64,000 bases of DNA from Onchidella celtica (lineage: Eukaryota > Mollusca > Gastropoda > Systellommatophora > Onchidiidae): positions 32,942,019-33,006,018 of the forward strand of contig OZ007579.1 of the NCBI GenBank assembly GCA_963931925.1, read 5' to 3'. Below, in pieces: positions 1-13,527 of the stretch. The position numbers were made by a program, and so were the translations under genes. The notes beneath the pieces are model-generated. The model saw only the letters and a program-made list of their open reading frames with translations. It searched no databases and had not been told where the DNA came from. Numbering within the stretch: position 1 is the first letter of the stretch; the number at the start of each line of letters is the position of its first letter.

Positions 1-2679
1 GATTTTAGAAATTATTGTACATAAAATATTCTGTTCTTTTCTGTTGTGCAAGGTTTTTAGTTTGAGTTTCTAGACAGCACGTCGACACAACAAAAGCCTT
101 ATTATGCTGAGAAGAAGTAAGAAGATAGACAGAATAAAGCAGGTTTCACAAAATGTACCTTTGTTTTTTTCGTTTTTTTCTTTTGATATTTCAAGTGGTC
201 ATCAGCATTACTGTTGATCTGTGGTAATCAAGTCACACAATGCACCCTTCACTTTCAGCCATTTAATTAACAGAACAAATTTAAAAAAAAAACGTCAGTA
301 TTTTCGTCTACAAATTTATTACACCAAATTCCCCAAATAGTAATAAAAGAAAAAAAAAAATGATTTCACGAAACTACTAAAGTAAAGGGGTTCTCATGAA
401 TGGTAATGCAGCAGTTATATGATCAACCAAACTCTTGGTTAAATGGGCAGCGAAGTCAAAGGAGCAAAATCTTTACAGGTGTAACAATTGTATCTCTTAC
501 AAAAATAACATAAATATACATAATAAAAAATTGATGCCGTGGGATGCAGATGTAAAGGGAAAAGATGAGTACTCCTGACAAGACAAATAATAAAACAATA
601 ACAATTAATCTTTAGAATAAGTTGACTGATTCATAATTATCATATTTACAGATATTTAAAGTGTTTTTGTCAGGGACCATAGGAATGAGAAAGCTAGAAA
701 TGCGTCCAAATGAAGTAAAAGCAGATACGTGTACAAAATCTCAGGTTTGAAAAACTTAATGGTCATAAAAATTACCAAAGTAAATTCTCTCTCAAATCTT
801 GGGGTGCAACTATTTAATTTTCTGAATTAACGATGAACGACTGTACAGTGCAAGTACTATAAAATACAATCTCGATTATAGAAAAAAACATAATGTAGAT
901 CAAGTTACAAAATTTATGCGGGGCACTGAAAAAAGTACAACCTGCTGAAGATGGAAATAACGCACTCACATTAGCCCCCAAACACACACATCTCTAATTT
1001 ATAGTTTACTACAACAGTAATGAAAATAGTAGTGTGATTGATTTATTTCATTAAGAATAAGAGAATTTGTGAAAATACCAGAATGTGATGAATAATTTTA
1101 AGAAAAGAATTGCTTGTATTTTTTTATTTTTTTTACATTATAAACAACCGAAAAGCAATGTTCAGATTTACTACCACTTTCAGTCTCTTAAGTGCCAACG
1201 GAAATAAACAAAACAATTATATTGAAATGTATTAATGACAGACTGTGAACTGAAAAACCGAAACAGCTTTGAACCATCTGTTTGCTTTGTAATAATATGT
1301 TTTGCAGTAAATAATCTGAATATAATAGGCAGAATTTTTTTTCTCAAAATCCCGTTATGACACGGAAGTGTCACTGAAAAGTTGTTTAAAAAAAAAATAA
1401 ATTCTGAAGGTCCGACATGTTATTGTTCCTTATCTGCTGCAGATTGTATTAAACGTGAGAATACTAACTGTGACGTCAAGAATTACATAACCACTTTCTT
1501 GACGACACAGTCAATGAATATAGGCCCATTGCGGATATCGGCCATTTTAGTTGTCAGGACCGACGCTTAACCATAGCGATATTAGCATTGATTTTGATTC
1601 GTTAGCTGATTTGCACTGTGAGCACTTCAGGTGTCGCGAACCAATCGGCGGCGAGCTAAAAAAGAGTTCACTACCGTAAACAATGACACATGCGTTCACG
1701 CACATGGGAGACGTTCGGTCAATTCTTTCACTTTCTTTCCTTTGTTTACACGGATGGTTGGGAATCTGACCAGCTTGGATCCATCCTTTCCACCCCAGTC
1801 ATAACAGTCAACTGCAATGCAACCAGCAGGAATTTTAACCACTTAGACATATGTCGAAGTTACACTCGTTAGCTGATTCACCCGCCGTTTTAGGTGTTGG
1901 AAGTACAAAACAAAAACACTCTGTGACGCCATTCGCAATGGGCCTTTGCTAGGTTTGGTATTTACAAAAAAACAACAACAACAACAAAAAGATAAAAATA
2001 CTAATAACAAAATAATCAGAAAGACATCAAAGCACAAAAGAGCGAAGCATTACATACAGCTGGCTAAAGGCTGGATAACACATATGAACATGGAAGCACA
2101 AGGGCTCTGTAGAATTTTTGCTTACTGCATGTGACGAAAACAACACTCGCAGTGCTGTGAATTATCTAATATCTAATAATAATTATAAGAATTCACAAAT
2201 TCTCCACCTTTGAAAGCAAGAGGCTTTTTTATTAGGCCACCTAAAGTAGCCAAATTTTGCATGTAGGTTTCAAATACCATGGAGGGTGCACTGAAGTTTG
2301 GATTTTTAAATTGCTTTTGTTTTTCATTTTTCTTTTAGTTTGCTTTGGGTCGGCGTTTGCTCGCCACTGATCCCTTTTTTTCACGAGCACATGCCTCGCG
2401 ATGTGAACACTTGACCTGTAGGTCGCTGCTGTCGGTTGATTCAAACTATGTCACAGTGCTCGCTGCTGAAATTAGAACGCATGAATATCCAAGACACAGA
2501 TCCATGTGTTTTGGGGAGGGGTGTAGGGTGGATAGAGATTGACGGCTGGAGCAGTGGTTGGGGGGTCCGCACAGGGTGCGGCTTTTAAGCTTGTGGACTA
2601 GTTGATAAAATACAAGAGCACAGTTAATGATTTATAGCACAGAATTGTTATCAGTTTTGTTTACTCCACAAGTTAATAT
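1..2679. other. No gene seen; AT-rich intergenic DNA
   Basis: All frames are broken into short pieces with no recognisable domain. The stretch is A/T-rich with several poly-A and poly-T runs. I see no RNA gene, no transposon coding and no clear promoter. Confidence 0.6.
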
Positions 2680-2760
2680 ACAGTGGAGTCTGCTTAAGAT
2701 AAACCTCTTGGGACCAAGTCAATAAGTTTATTTTAAGCCAGGTTTATCTTAACCATTTTC
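2680..2760. repeat. Possible terminal-repeat fragment of a pogo/Tc1-like DNA transposon
   Basis: The stretch opens with CAGTGGAGTCTGCTTAAGAT and then runs through CTCTTGGGACC into a second copy of the GTTTATCTTAA motif. A CAGTGGA start followed by a TTGGG block resembles the ends of pogo/Tigger-type elements. No opposite end and no transposase frame was found nearby, so this is at most a solo end. The resemblance is from memory of the family. Confidence 0.3.
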
Positions 2761-2781
2761 AAAAGAAACAACATCTCACAT

Positions 2782-2862
2782 AAAAATAATAATAATAATA
2801 ATGTATAGCATTTATATAGCGCATATCCATTTAAAATGCTCTATGCGCTTTACAGAAACAAC
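2782..2862. repeat. AAT microsatellite joined to a dispersed-repeat tail
   Basis: A run of AAT triplets leads straight into TTTATATAGCGC and, about 35 bases on, TATGCGCTTTACA. Together these form an imperfect inverted pair (ATAGCGC/GCGCTTTA). A triplet run followed by this motif pair recurs in many invertebrate dispersed repeats. It is probably the end of a short non-autonomous element. Confidence 0.4.
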
Positions 2863-2983
2863 ATGTCAACCAAAGAGCTGCCTGCGAAGCGCTCAACACA
2901 CTGCACTGCTTCTTTCTCTCTCCATGTCTCGCTCACTCTCTCTCTCTATCTCAGAGCAAATTGTAACGCAGCCTGTTAGGCGC

Positions 2984-3051
2984 AGTTCACAACTCACAAC
3001 AGTTCACAACTCACAGCAGTTCACAACTCACATCAGCTCACAACACACAAA
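2984..3051. repeat. 17-bp tandem repeat, about four units
   Basis: Units beginning AGTTCACAACTCACA start at 2984, 3001 and 3018, and a diverged fourth starts at 3035. The first three differ only at their ends. It is a local minisatellite with no coding sense seen. Confidence 0.8.
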
Positions 3052-3185
3052 TCAAATATTTGAATATTTATTAATAACAATATATATTTAATAATGAATA
3101 ATAAATTTTGTTGTTGCTGATGGGGGGGGGGGGCGGGGAGGGGGGGTGGTATGGATAAATTTTAATCTATTAATTTCAATTTTCA

Positions 3186-3466
3186 ATTTTGCCCGGGCAG
3201 CGGCCTTTCGGCCTGCTCTTTACGATTTCCAACTGCCAAGGTATCTTTTACGTGCGCAACGTGCACACGGGCCCTCCGAATTTTTTCGTCCTTATCCGAG
3301 AAGACTAGGTACTCGATCCTACCCCCCAATAGAACCAGGGACTTGAAAATAATTATGAGAAAAATCCAATTTCCAACATGCCTGCACTGCCCGGGTTTTG
3401 AACCCGGGACCCTTGGCATGAGAGGCGAGCACCTTGCCTCTGGACCACCTTGTCCCCACCTTGTCA
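3186..3466 (-). mobile_element. tRNA-derived SINE, copy A
   Basis: Read on the minus strand, the head (3466 to about 3390) holds an A-box-like TGGTCCAGAGGC and a B-box-like GGGTTCAAAACCC, the internal RNA polymerase III promoter of a tRNA-like head. The body continues through GGATAAGGACGAAAAAATTC and CCTTGGCAGTTGGAAATCG to GCCCGGGCAAAATT. The same arrangement recurs at 59.06-59.34 kb, nearly unchanged, and at 35.42-35.66 kb, degenerate. Three dispersed copies with a tRNA-like head identify a SINE family rather than a tRNA gene. Confidence 0.8.
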
Positions 3467-3947
3467 TGTTCACTATTAAACACACTACCCAATGAACAGA
3501 TTAATGCCATTTCATGAATGCTGACGGCGTGCGTAGGGCATTAATGCGCAAGGGAGGCGCAGTAAGACGTCTTTAAAAACAAGCAAACCAACAAGAACAG
3601 ACACAAACAGACCTGAAGGAGCGGGCAAGGTGAAACTGATCTAATAAAATAATCACCCCAAACTGAAACTAATAAACAGACATCCCGGGCAGGGCCGGGT
3701 ACCTCAGATAGTTTTCAATAATAGAGACCTGGAAAGCTCTTTACTTGGGGGGTGGGAGTGGGGTGGAAAGGCGGAGTTGGTGGGCAGTATAGGAAAGGAA
3801 GGTGTTGATAGGGTCGGGGTTGCTGAAAAAATGTGGGATAGTTGGAAAGGTGAATTTAACTACAAAAGTTGTAGTTGCTGGAAACGCTGAGGTTGTTGGG
3901 AAGATAGGCTTTCCTCTAATATTGCTATTGAAGGAATTAAATTTCAT
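3467..3947. other. No gene seen
   Basis: Short intergenic stretch between SINE copy A and the repeat next to the first BTB gene. It contains a G-rich patch around 3745-3790 and no coherent frame. Confidence 0.5.
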
Positions 3948-4085
3948 GAAAGTGAGAAAAAAAAAAAGCCTCCGCCGAAACTCCGATCAGGCAAATTAGC
4001 GTTATGTTTGGCATTATCCATTCTTCTCAAACTACACTTTTTGTTGCAACCCAAATAATGCTGCTAAAAGTCTGATAAAACAAGA
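3948..4085. repeat. Dispersed repeat, copy 1, just beyond the BTB gene stop
   Basis: About 135 bp, from ATTTCATGAAAGTG through GCCTCCGCCGAAA, CGTTATGTTTGGCATTATC and TTGTTGCAACCCAAATAATG. It is repeated in the same orientation at about 9031-9180. It lies immediately downstream of the minus-strand BTB gene, so it may be old 3'-UTR sequence duplicated with a gene fragment, or an unrelated short repeat. Confidence 0.6.
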
Positions 4086-4096
4086 TAAGCTTTTTT

Positions 4097-5008
4097 CTAA
4101 AAGGCCAGGCGACCCGGCAGACGATCCGCGGCGGCAGCAGCCACTGTCTCAATGGCATCAGGTTGTCTTAACACCGACTTATGACGAAGGAGATCACGCA
4201 GAACAGCACAAGAGACATCATAAAAATCAATAGTTTCAAGTAACTGTCCAAGATACTTTTCTCTCTCAATATTGTTTGTGTTTATGCGGCGATTTTCAGC
4301 CTTCTTAAAAGAAACATTGTGTTTTGAAGGTACATATAAAGACTCTGTGACGTCCACTGCACCAACTAAGCAAACTTGATGACAGGGAGGATTTGCGGCT
4401 GGGGTAATGATGTCGACATTATTTGCTGGACGAAGTTCACTGCTTACCCATCGAAGAATTGCTTGCACTTTCTCATCGGAGGGCATGAACACGCAAAACA
4501 CCTCCATACCCTGTCTCAGGATAGCGAGAAAGTCTTCCACCGAAAGCCTCAAAAAATCATTTGACTCGCACAAGTCACGAAACTGTCGAACTATCAGATC
4601 TGCAGATCTATACAGAACGTATTTAGAATTCAGTAATTTAGCGTTCTCGTAGACACATACGGCATTTTCCACCGACAAGGACCCCATAACAAAATTCTCA
4701 CTTGCTCTGATCAAAAATGGTATCTGCAGTTGATTAGCAGCGTGCCAAATTTCAATCATGTTTTCATTAGTGAGAATATCCTGTTCTAGGTAAATGGCAT
4801 TCAAAAGGAGTGCAAAGGTTTTAGAGCTGATACCCTCCACATATACCTCTCCGGTTCGTCTCTCAAGCATGTCGGAGCTTAGGGCGCGGTCAAAAAAGTC
4901 TGAGCAGGCGCCAAGAATGAAACGATGACACTGGAATGTCGTGTCGTCCACGATTACCCTCAAGTCGCAGAACTTTCCCTCTTGCCATTTTGCGCCGAGA
5001 CACTTCAT
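4097..5008 (-). CDS. BTB-BACK domain protein without Kelch repeats
   Basis: The only in-frame ATG ahead of the BTB domain is at 5008, giving about 303 residues. The frame stays open without an ATG to about 5089, so upstream codons or an upstream exon are possible. The BTB domain comes first, with the hallmark stretch CHRFILGACSDFF, then a BACK domain containing a QAILRWVSSE-like segment. The protein stops soon after the BACK-like segment YLGQLLETIDFYDVSC, and no Kelch repeats follow in any frame. BTB-BACK proteins usually dimerise and serve as Cullin-3 adaptors. Without Kelch repeats the substrate-binding part is missing or replaced by the C-terminus, so a Cullin-3 role is inference. It is clearly paralogous to the gene at 31.2 kb, sharing the KCLGA...FCDL opening and the AILRWV core. 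It looks intact and single-exon, which would also fit a retrogene or a terminal exon. Confidence 0.8.
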   Translation of the reverse strand: MKCLGAKWQEGKFCDLRVIVDDTTFQCHRFILGACSDFFDRALSSDMLERRTGEVYVEGISSKTFALLLNAIYLEQDILTNENMIEIWHAANQLQIPFLIRASENFVMGSLSVENAVCVYENAKLLNSKYVLYRSADLIVRQFRDLCESNDFLRLSVEDFLAILRQGMEVFCVFMPSDEKVQAILRWVSSELRPANNVDIITPAANPPCHQVCLVGAVDVTESLYVPSKHNVSFKKAENRRINTNNIEREKYLGQLLETIDFYDVSCAVLRDLLRHKSVLRQPDAIETVAAAAADRLPGRLAF

Positions 5009-5089
5009 AACACAGCCAATTGGGGGACATAGAACATTTAGTTGAAAAAATGGCAGCTGTAAGACCTTCTGTGGATATTGTGAAAACAC

Positions 5090-8000
5090 AAATGAAAATA
5101 GATAATGAAATCTGTCTTTCGGTCAGTCAACTGGGGCGATAGTCAGTTAGTCACTGTATGTCCTCAACATGGTAGTTTTCGTCGCAGCTTTGATCTTGAA
5201 TATTTTCAGCAATTTTCTCAGATGAATATCAACATGCGTTTCATTTTTACGATTAAAATAAACAACAACAACTACAATCAAAATCAATATTCACAATCAA
5301 GTTTAGCAACCCATGTCTTACGCTTGCGGAGACAATCCAGGCACATCAAAGTATTACTTTCCTTAGCGTGCTATTTCTTCTTCTGATGTTTTCGCTTCCC
5401 AGTTATGCCACTACTTTTCTATGCATCGTTTGTCCAGTCTTCGCTGGGCAAAGTAGAGAAGGGGAAAAATTGTAGTTGAAACTTACCACAACATCAGCCA
5501 TTCTGGCAGGATTCGTGGGTGTTGGTGGGCGTTTCTGGTAGGGTCTTCTTCTGGCCTATTGTTCTGTTACACTCTGTCTGTCGTCTTGTTTTTTCCGTAG
5601 CACAATGTGACCGTTATCGTGTCGACGCATTTCTTCAAGCTCAAACTCTGGCGGTATTCTTTGTACTAGAATGATGTTCTTGGGCAAACATCTCCTGACA
5701 ACCTGGCAGTTCCCTGGACAAGTAGAGGTATCTGGTAAGGAAGAGCTGTCAAAGACGATATCTCCCTTGCCACTGTGGAGACAAATCTGATAATGGCATT
5801 ATCAAAAGATCCGGAAAAATTGTTATCATCATTATCTTGGAAGTGAAAAGAAAGTGCTATCCCTTACGACTTTGCACTTGAAGTCTCAAATGTTACCCAC
5901 TCGTTTTTATGTATCCACACGAATAAATGATACTGTGGAATAAAACAGCCATTCCCAAATATTGAAGGAAACGCTGGAGTGCTTGAAACAGGGCCGGACT
6001 TACATAAAGTGAGGCCCTTGGCTTTTTTTAGCCGTGAGGCCCCTCCCAATCTCCTACAATCACGATTAGAGGAAGACGGAACTGTTTTAAATAATTTAAA
6101 TACTGCCAATGACGATGATAGGTGTTTAAAATTCTGCACTTCGCAATTCCTTCTCGATAGGACATAAAATGTTATTTTCAATGCCATAGTCACTCAGTAA
6201 ATGTTAAAATACTGGTTTTGCTATAACTTTTCCTATAATCGAACTTTGTAAATATTTTGTGGACAAGGCAAATCTCTAGATAAATAAAAAATGTAAGTTT
6301 ACTGTTATATTAAAGAACAAAAACATAAAGTATGAGCTAAAAATTGTATTGCCTGAGAAGTTTAATCAGATGACAAAAACTATCTGCATAACACTTGCAT
6401 CCCACTGTGTGTTGTCACTAAACAGTTGGTTTTAAAATACACCCTAAGAAATAAAGAAACAACAACCATTAAATTCACCAAGACTAAAAAAAAATACACT
6501 AAAAATTCTAGCCTTATAGCAAAACCATCCAAAAATTTCATTAAAAAATTCACAAAAAGTTCATCAAAATTTATCTGTCGAAGTTGTCACTCTCAATGCA
6601 CAGAATGCTCAGTGCAGACAACCTCTCTTGACACGTTGTGGCCTTCAATGCATATTGATTTTTAATTCATTGTGAGTCATAAAAAGACCCCATCCGCGAG
6701 CAATTAGTGACCACCAAATTAAGAAACAGCCGCAAGTTTGCTTCCGCATTAGGGAAGGCTGTTTGAATGTTTTCCTTGTATATAATTTGATATAGGTCCG
6801 TATTATGAGATAGAGAGTGCTTTTCTATAGCCCGATGGCTTTGTCTCATGTACAAGTGAAAGTGCAAATTTCACCAGTAAGTGCCAGGTCAACACCTCCC
6901 GGGCATGCTTCCATCTACAGTTCAACACCTTGCATGGATCCGGTCAGATTAGTAAGAAAGGAAAACATTTGCGCAACATAACTGTACGCAGTAGCCCTTC
7001 TTCCTGAATTTGATTTCAAGGGCATGTAGTACTCTTATAGGAATAAACGTTATTATCCTAAACTTACCTCTTCAACCATTTTCTTATTGTTTCATTACCC
7101 TGTGTCTTCAAACAATATTTCCAATGGTCAAACTAGATACTGAATATCAAGGCATTGACAAAAATACTACTAGTCAAGTAAATAGATAATAAAAATATAT
7201 TTATACATTATTAATATTTGTATTGATGGAATATTCTTGAATTCATTCGATATTGTGAATACGAAAATTCTTTAGCGGCAGTTCTTTCCACGACTGACTG
7301 ACCAAAGCAGATCATCAGTAAATAAATATAATACATCCGAGATATTTTTCTGAAGAGAATGGCTTTGGGGATTCCAGTGGTCTCTGATTAGTTGTAACTG
7401 AGTCGCTGTAGAAAACAACAACAACAACAATAACAACTAACAACAACAAAGCTTTTCGTAAAGACATAGTTTAGACAAAAATGTCATGAAAATGATTTTA
7501 GGGTGTGAAAAACCAGGGTAGGCGTATAGGGGTTTTACTCGCTTTAAACTTGAAGAGCCAATCAGGTTCGCTACTGACCGGTCAACCACCACTGTTCCCC
7601 AATAAATGATGCCTTTGCCCATGGTGAAGCCTGCCGAGACCCAGTCATTCACACCTTTACCCTGACTGAACCTCGTTCCCCTTCCCCACCCCCCCCTTCC
7701 CCGATAAACCAGCGGGCTTTCTAAAATTAATGGAGAGCTCGGAAAATTTCAAACGATTTTTTTCTGAAACTACAGTGCATCATAACTTTGAAAGAAAAAG
7801 CTACGCCATGTCACAAAATATTATGCAGATTGGCCTGAGGCGGCGAGCCCCCCCCCTCACCCCTCACCCCCCTTGATTTGAGGCCCCCAGCCTTCCTTCA
7901 ACTTCCTAGCCTAATAGTAAACCCGGCACCGGCTCGGAATACAGCGTGGGTACCCTCCCGTGAACAGAGAGGAGCCATTTGAAAATACAGTAGCGAAGAA

Positions 8001-9030
8001 GTGTCAGACTGTTCTGTACCTTATATTGCTTTACGGTAGTCAAACTTGGTTGGATGATTGATCCCAGTACTGCACTGCACTGTGACATCAGATCAACGAA
8101 TTTGGTTTCGCTCAGTTCAATAGCTGATGTGCATGCTTGTTTTGAAGCATGTCTTCTTCCCGTTGGTTGGACAAAGATTATAATTATATCTTTTCAAGAA
8201 TTTGGTGAGATGAGAATTTTTAACATGATTGTGTCTACTGGGCGCTCTTGTTCAATTTTGATAGCTGCAAATTTAGCCCGGTCTCCCAGCTTTGATGTAC
8301 ACATTCGGAGGAGGCCGCTGGCATGGGAGATGGCCTTCTACCCAGTGATGTCAGTCCACGACGAAAGGTTTTGCTTTGTGAGCCGCCTTGGTGATGCCAG
8401 CGAGTTCCAAAGAACTCTGTTAACTCTGGCCAAAGATCTCTCATTTGTTGCCAGAGCGTTGTCCACGTTTAGCCCCCCAAAAGTGGATTGTCACAGTTTT
8501 CAGTAATCTTGCGACTCAAGAAAGTGCCTTGTCATAAAAGGCAAGATTAATGAATAATAATACACCCCCAAGCCTGGTCCGCGGCTTAAATTTCTATTTT
8601 GTTGTGTAAGGTTGTGCAGGGTCTTTAGGGGCAAACTGTCGATTGAGCTGAAACCCACCCAAACTTTTAAATCGGGGCTGCGAATGAGTTACCTTCACGT
8701 GGTAGTAGCGTATTCATTTCTATGCTTTGTTTAGTAGATGAGTGAATAGTGTATCGTACGTCTCTTAGTTTTCTCTTCCGTTCTGTTTTTTTGTTTGTTT
8801 TTGTTTTTGTGCCTTTTAACTTTTTAAAACTTGAAGTCTAATAACAAAAGCATGTTGGCACCTTGCTAAATCATGTGAACGCATGCGTCTTGCTATAGCG
8901 TTTTCATTTGCCTTGGGAATGCACCTTCATTCTGAGTACTTTCGAAGTTAAATATTTCTTCAACGTGTCTTATTTCGTACAGCAAAACAATCATCTGACC
9001 AGGTCTAGGTAACTGCTATGAAAGCAATGA
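5090..9030. other. No gene seen
   Basis: Intergenic. A 150-codon frame at 8054-8506 has no recognisable domain and is probably chance. Homopolymer runs lie around 7685-7700 and 7848-7870. No RNA gene or transposon coding was recognised. Confidence 0.5.
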
Positions 9031-9180
9031 AATTTCATAAAAATGAAAAAAAAAATCGCTGAGAGCCTCCGCCGAAAATCCGATCAGACAAATAGCGTTA
9101 TGTTTGGCATTATCTTTTCCTCTCAAACCATAGTTTTTGTTGCAGCCCAAATAATGTTGCTAAAGTTCTGATAAACAACA
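9031..9180. repeat. Dispersed repeat, copy 2 of the one beside the BTB gene
   Basis: It shares GAGCCTCCGCCGAAA, GCGTTATGTTTGGCATTATC and GTTGCAGCCCAAATAATG, in the same order and orientation, with the copy at 3948-4085. No BTB coding sequence accompanies this copy. Confidence 0.6.
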
Positions 9181-9856
9181 CAAGTTGTTCTAATGAACCA
9201 CTTTAGACAAGGTTATTGCATGATGTGGATATAAGGATAACTGGCTGGTTACTTTGCTCATTAAATCAGTCGTCGTGCATATATCCGAACTTATCCAGTT
9301 TGTCTTTATGTAGACATCACAACAGTCTGTTTTCTGACTTCACTCCCGTAAATTATTGACAGTAATAAGATAGGGAAAATCGTAAACTAATCACCCGGTA
9401 TCGGATCAAACGTAATAAAATAATAATAATAAAAAAGATAAAGTTAAAAAAGACCAACATAGCATTAAAATGTAATTCGAATAATGAATAACAAGCAAAT
9501 GCAATCATATTGAAACACAACTTTTAAGTAACAGCAAAGACTTACATAAACTTCTGTGATACCTCTTACAGTAGCTTGTGCGAATGACACTCTGTGGCGC
9601 AAAGTGTTAATTTAAAGTCTGAATCGAGCACCCCAACCAATCAAATGTTCAGCTGGAGGTTTAGCTAGGCCTATACTTTTGTCGCATCCGGTCTATTGAG
9701 ATGTGGAAAAACCAGATTTTGCAGGCCTCGCCTCGCCCTGTTTCTTTAGAAGGAGAAGAACAACCGTAGCAAAATTAAAGCCAGATTGGACTAGGTATTG
9801 TTTTATCCAGTGAGAACTAAAAATAAAAAGCAAATTAATGACCCATCACAGTACAT

Positions 9857-11059
<1,203 letters not shown>

Positions 11060-11500
11060 TAGTAGGTAAAGATAAAAAAAAGTCCAAAAGGTAGCCTCGG
11101 TATTTGTAATGTATACTTTTTAACTTCTTTTTGATGTATGCTTTACTTTCCATTAGACCTATCGCTCTGATCAGACACAACGGTAGGCCTACTCCGAAAT
11201 CTCCGTGTAACAAAACTGAGGAGAGAGCGCCGTTGCAATATCTGGCCGGCCGGTGACTGTTCGTGGTCTTCATTCCCTCCTTTGATAATTACAGTGCATT
11301 AAGTATGAGCTGCCGAAAACCAGCCCAAAAAACAAAATTATTGCTGGATGAAAAATTATTGCCAATATTTCGCCACTATTTTGCCAGATTTTTATGCAAA
11401 TGTGTGACAGCGATTTTCTCCGGGGACATAATAAAATTTTGCAATTTTTTCTCCCGAGACAGTATAACAACATCCTATCTGTCCCGGGAGGAAGTCGTGG
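11060..11500 (+). repeat. Dispersed repeat R1, right-hand part
   Basis: It shares with 19195-19510 the ordered blocks AATGTATACTTT, TTTACTTTCCA, GATCAGA, GGTCTACTCC/GGCCTACTCC, ATCTCCGT and CTGGCCGGCCGGTGA, then a run of short ATTGCCA-like motifs. No coding potential was recognised. It is an unclassified, probably non-autonomous, repeat family. Confidence 0.6.
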
Positions 11501-13081
11501 CCGCAAATTTGCAAACACTTGGTAAATTCCGGCAATAATTTTCGTGAAGGGGACCACTGTTTTTTTCCTAGGAATCGGGATATGGGAGTCTATATTAAAA
11601 TTTCGTAGAACATGTGGACCTGGGATTCCAAAAATAATGCCACACTGGCAGAGCCAATTTTTCCCCAACCTCACACACAACACACACATTCACAAAGATT
11701 TTGTAAGCTCTTATGTAGGCCTGTATTATATGGTTGATCGACAACTTCAGACTCCCAAGGAGAGTGGCATGCTAAAGAATAAGATGAATTTATATTTTGA
11801 CTGTGCTCGAGCAAATGGCTAGACAAGTTTTTAACATGTAGATCTACATGAAAAAATACGTGTATTCCATTGTCCGAATGTCTTTGAATGAAATAAATTT
11901 TTAATTTGAAAAACTTTATCGCATAAGTTGTTTCTTGTACTTTGCACTTGAATGTTCAAATGTATCCTGCTCGTCGAATTCTATGAATTGCGGATGTCTG
12001 AGATTTCAGGCAGAGCAACTTTTCGTGAAAGCTTTGTCACCCCTGAGAAAACCTTTGCTAATCCTACATTAAGGCAAGATAATTGATTGCAGTTGACAGT
12101 TTCGCGGAAATCGGCACCATCTTGGATAGGGGTATTGCCGTTACTAAGGTGCTATATCCGATGGGTAAAAACAGTCACTGTTTATTGTCCTGATGCCCAC
12201 CCACGATGTTTCATGTACTCTGACTTAAATCAGTGCCCAATGCACTCTTCCTACAATGTTTCCATGGCTCAACTTTGTATTACGTTTTCATTTATTACCT
12301 TTCACCCTGCGCTTCCTTTTCACATTGAACTCTTGATTACCATGCATTTGACTCCTTTGGAACTTAGAGCTAAGTTAGACGATAAGTGCTCAGTAGACTT
12401 GAATTTTAACATTTTAACATTTGCCTGCTTTAAGATCTCGATATGGAGAGAGTGGGTCCACAATATGGAGAATTTTCCCAGATGTCTAACAAATATCCAA
12501 TAGACTACTTAGCCGCTCGCGGAATTTTACATGTGGCGTTTCACGTCCTCCAGGACTAGGAATTTCCAAAGAATGCTGCATACATCGTCCTTGTCCGTGA
12601 ACAGGAAATGACTAAGCAATAGAGAGAATCTCTTTTGTTACTTGCACCCTTGGGGGTTTGCGATGTTTGTCAGAATGTGTAAAACAGCACGTAGGCCTAC
12701 CGGATAAAAACTGTAACCAAGCAAAAATAGTTCTTCGTGCGTTCCTTAACCTTGAAGAGAAAAGAACAGCAAAAAAAAAAAAAACAACAACCCCAAAACA
12801 CACACACACACACACACACAAAAACAACAACAGCAACAACAACAAAAAACACAGTTCTTCAGGGTGCCCGTATCTGATAACAGCTAGTCCAGAATTAATA
12901 TTATTGTAGCATCTGCGGGCTGCCCCTTGCCCTCCCCCGGTTTTGTTGTTGTGCTGGTGGCTGAGCATGTGTTCACTACTTTTTCATTTTATTGTTGACA
13001 ACCGCCAGAGTGTACTGTACCCAGTGACCTGACCTGCTTTTTCTAGTGAGTAGTTTTTTTCCTCGGTCGCTTGTTGTCAGG
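11501..13081. other. No gene seen; CA and CAA simple repeats
   Basis: A 138-codon frame at 12087-12503 shows no domain and is not called. At about 12770-12855 there is poly-A, then a CA run, then CAA repeats. The left end of the gypsy element's 5' LTR may lie anywhere in the last few hundred bases. Confidence 0.5.
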
Positions 13082-13524
13082 TGTTTTGACTCGTTCAGTA
13101 AATATTAGTATGTTCCCGAATATTCGATAACGTTATGGATACGATTGTTTACGCCAGATTTGGCCTTGGGTGATGTGACCTGATGACGTATTGATGCGTG
13201 ATTGGTTAGTTTGTGCGAGGGCAAAGGTAACGTTTATTTCGGGAACTTTCTGTAGGAATGTTTATATATATAGACCTGTGTGAGTGGTTGGTCGGTGAGT
13301 AAGTGAGTTTCCTTTTGTGTGGCGTAGATATTTAGTTTCGCTGGTGTCTTCCTAGTAATTTATTGTTCACTATACAGTTATTAAACTTTAGTATTATTTA
13401 ATCTATCGTCGGATCTCGTGTTTATTTATTTTACAGCTGTAATAGTTTCGTTTTCTGAAGGGTTGTAGTTAGATCAACTAACTCCCCCCTACTATAACGT
13501 GCTAGAACAACCTCAGCTGTTACA
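13082..13524 (+). mobile_element. 5' LTR (right part certain, left edge uncertain) of gypsy element 1
   Basis: The right edge is fixed by a primer binding site that starts three bases after the terminal TGTTACA at 13524. The LTR holds a TATA box at 13263-13272 (TTATATATATAG), the likely RNA polymerase II promoter, and AT-rich sequence up to the end. The left edge at 13082 is only the nearest TGT start. With no matching 3' LTR the true left edge cannot be placed. Confidence 0.6.
13263..13272 (+). promoter_or_regulatory. TATA box in the LTR promoter
   Basis: TATATATATA lies about 260 bases before the primer binding site, a normal place for the U3/R promoter of an LTR element. No transcription start can be read from sequence alone. 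Confidence 0.5.
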
Positions 13525-13527
13525 TAT

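Noticed and set aside
8054-8506. 150-codon open frame
   Set aside because: No recognisable domain, no supporting context and no codon pattern unlike its surroundings; probably chance.
12087-12503. 138-codon open frame
   Set aside because: No domain seen and no nearby promoter or splice evidence.
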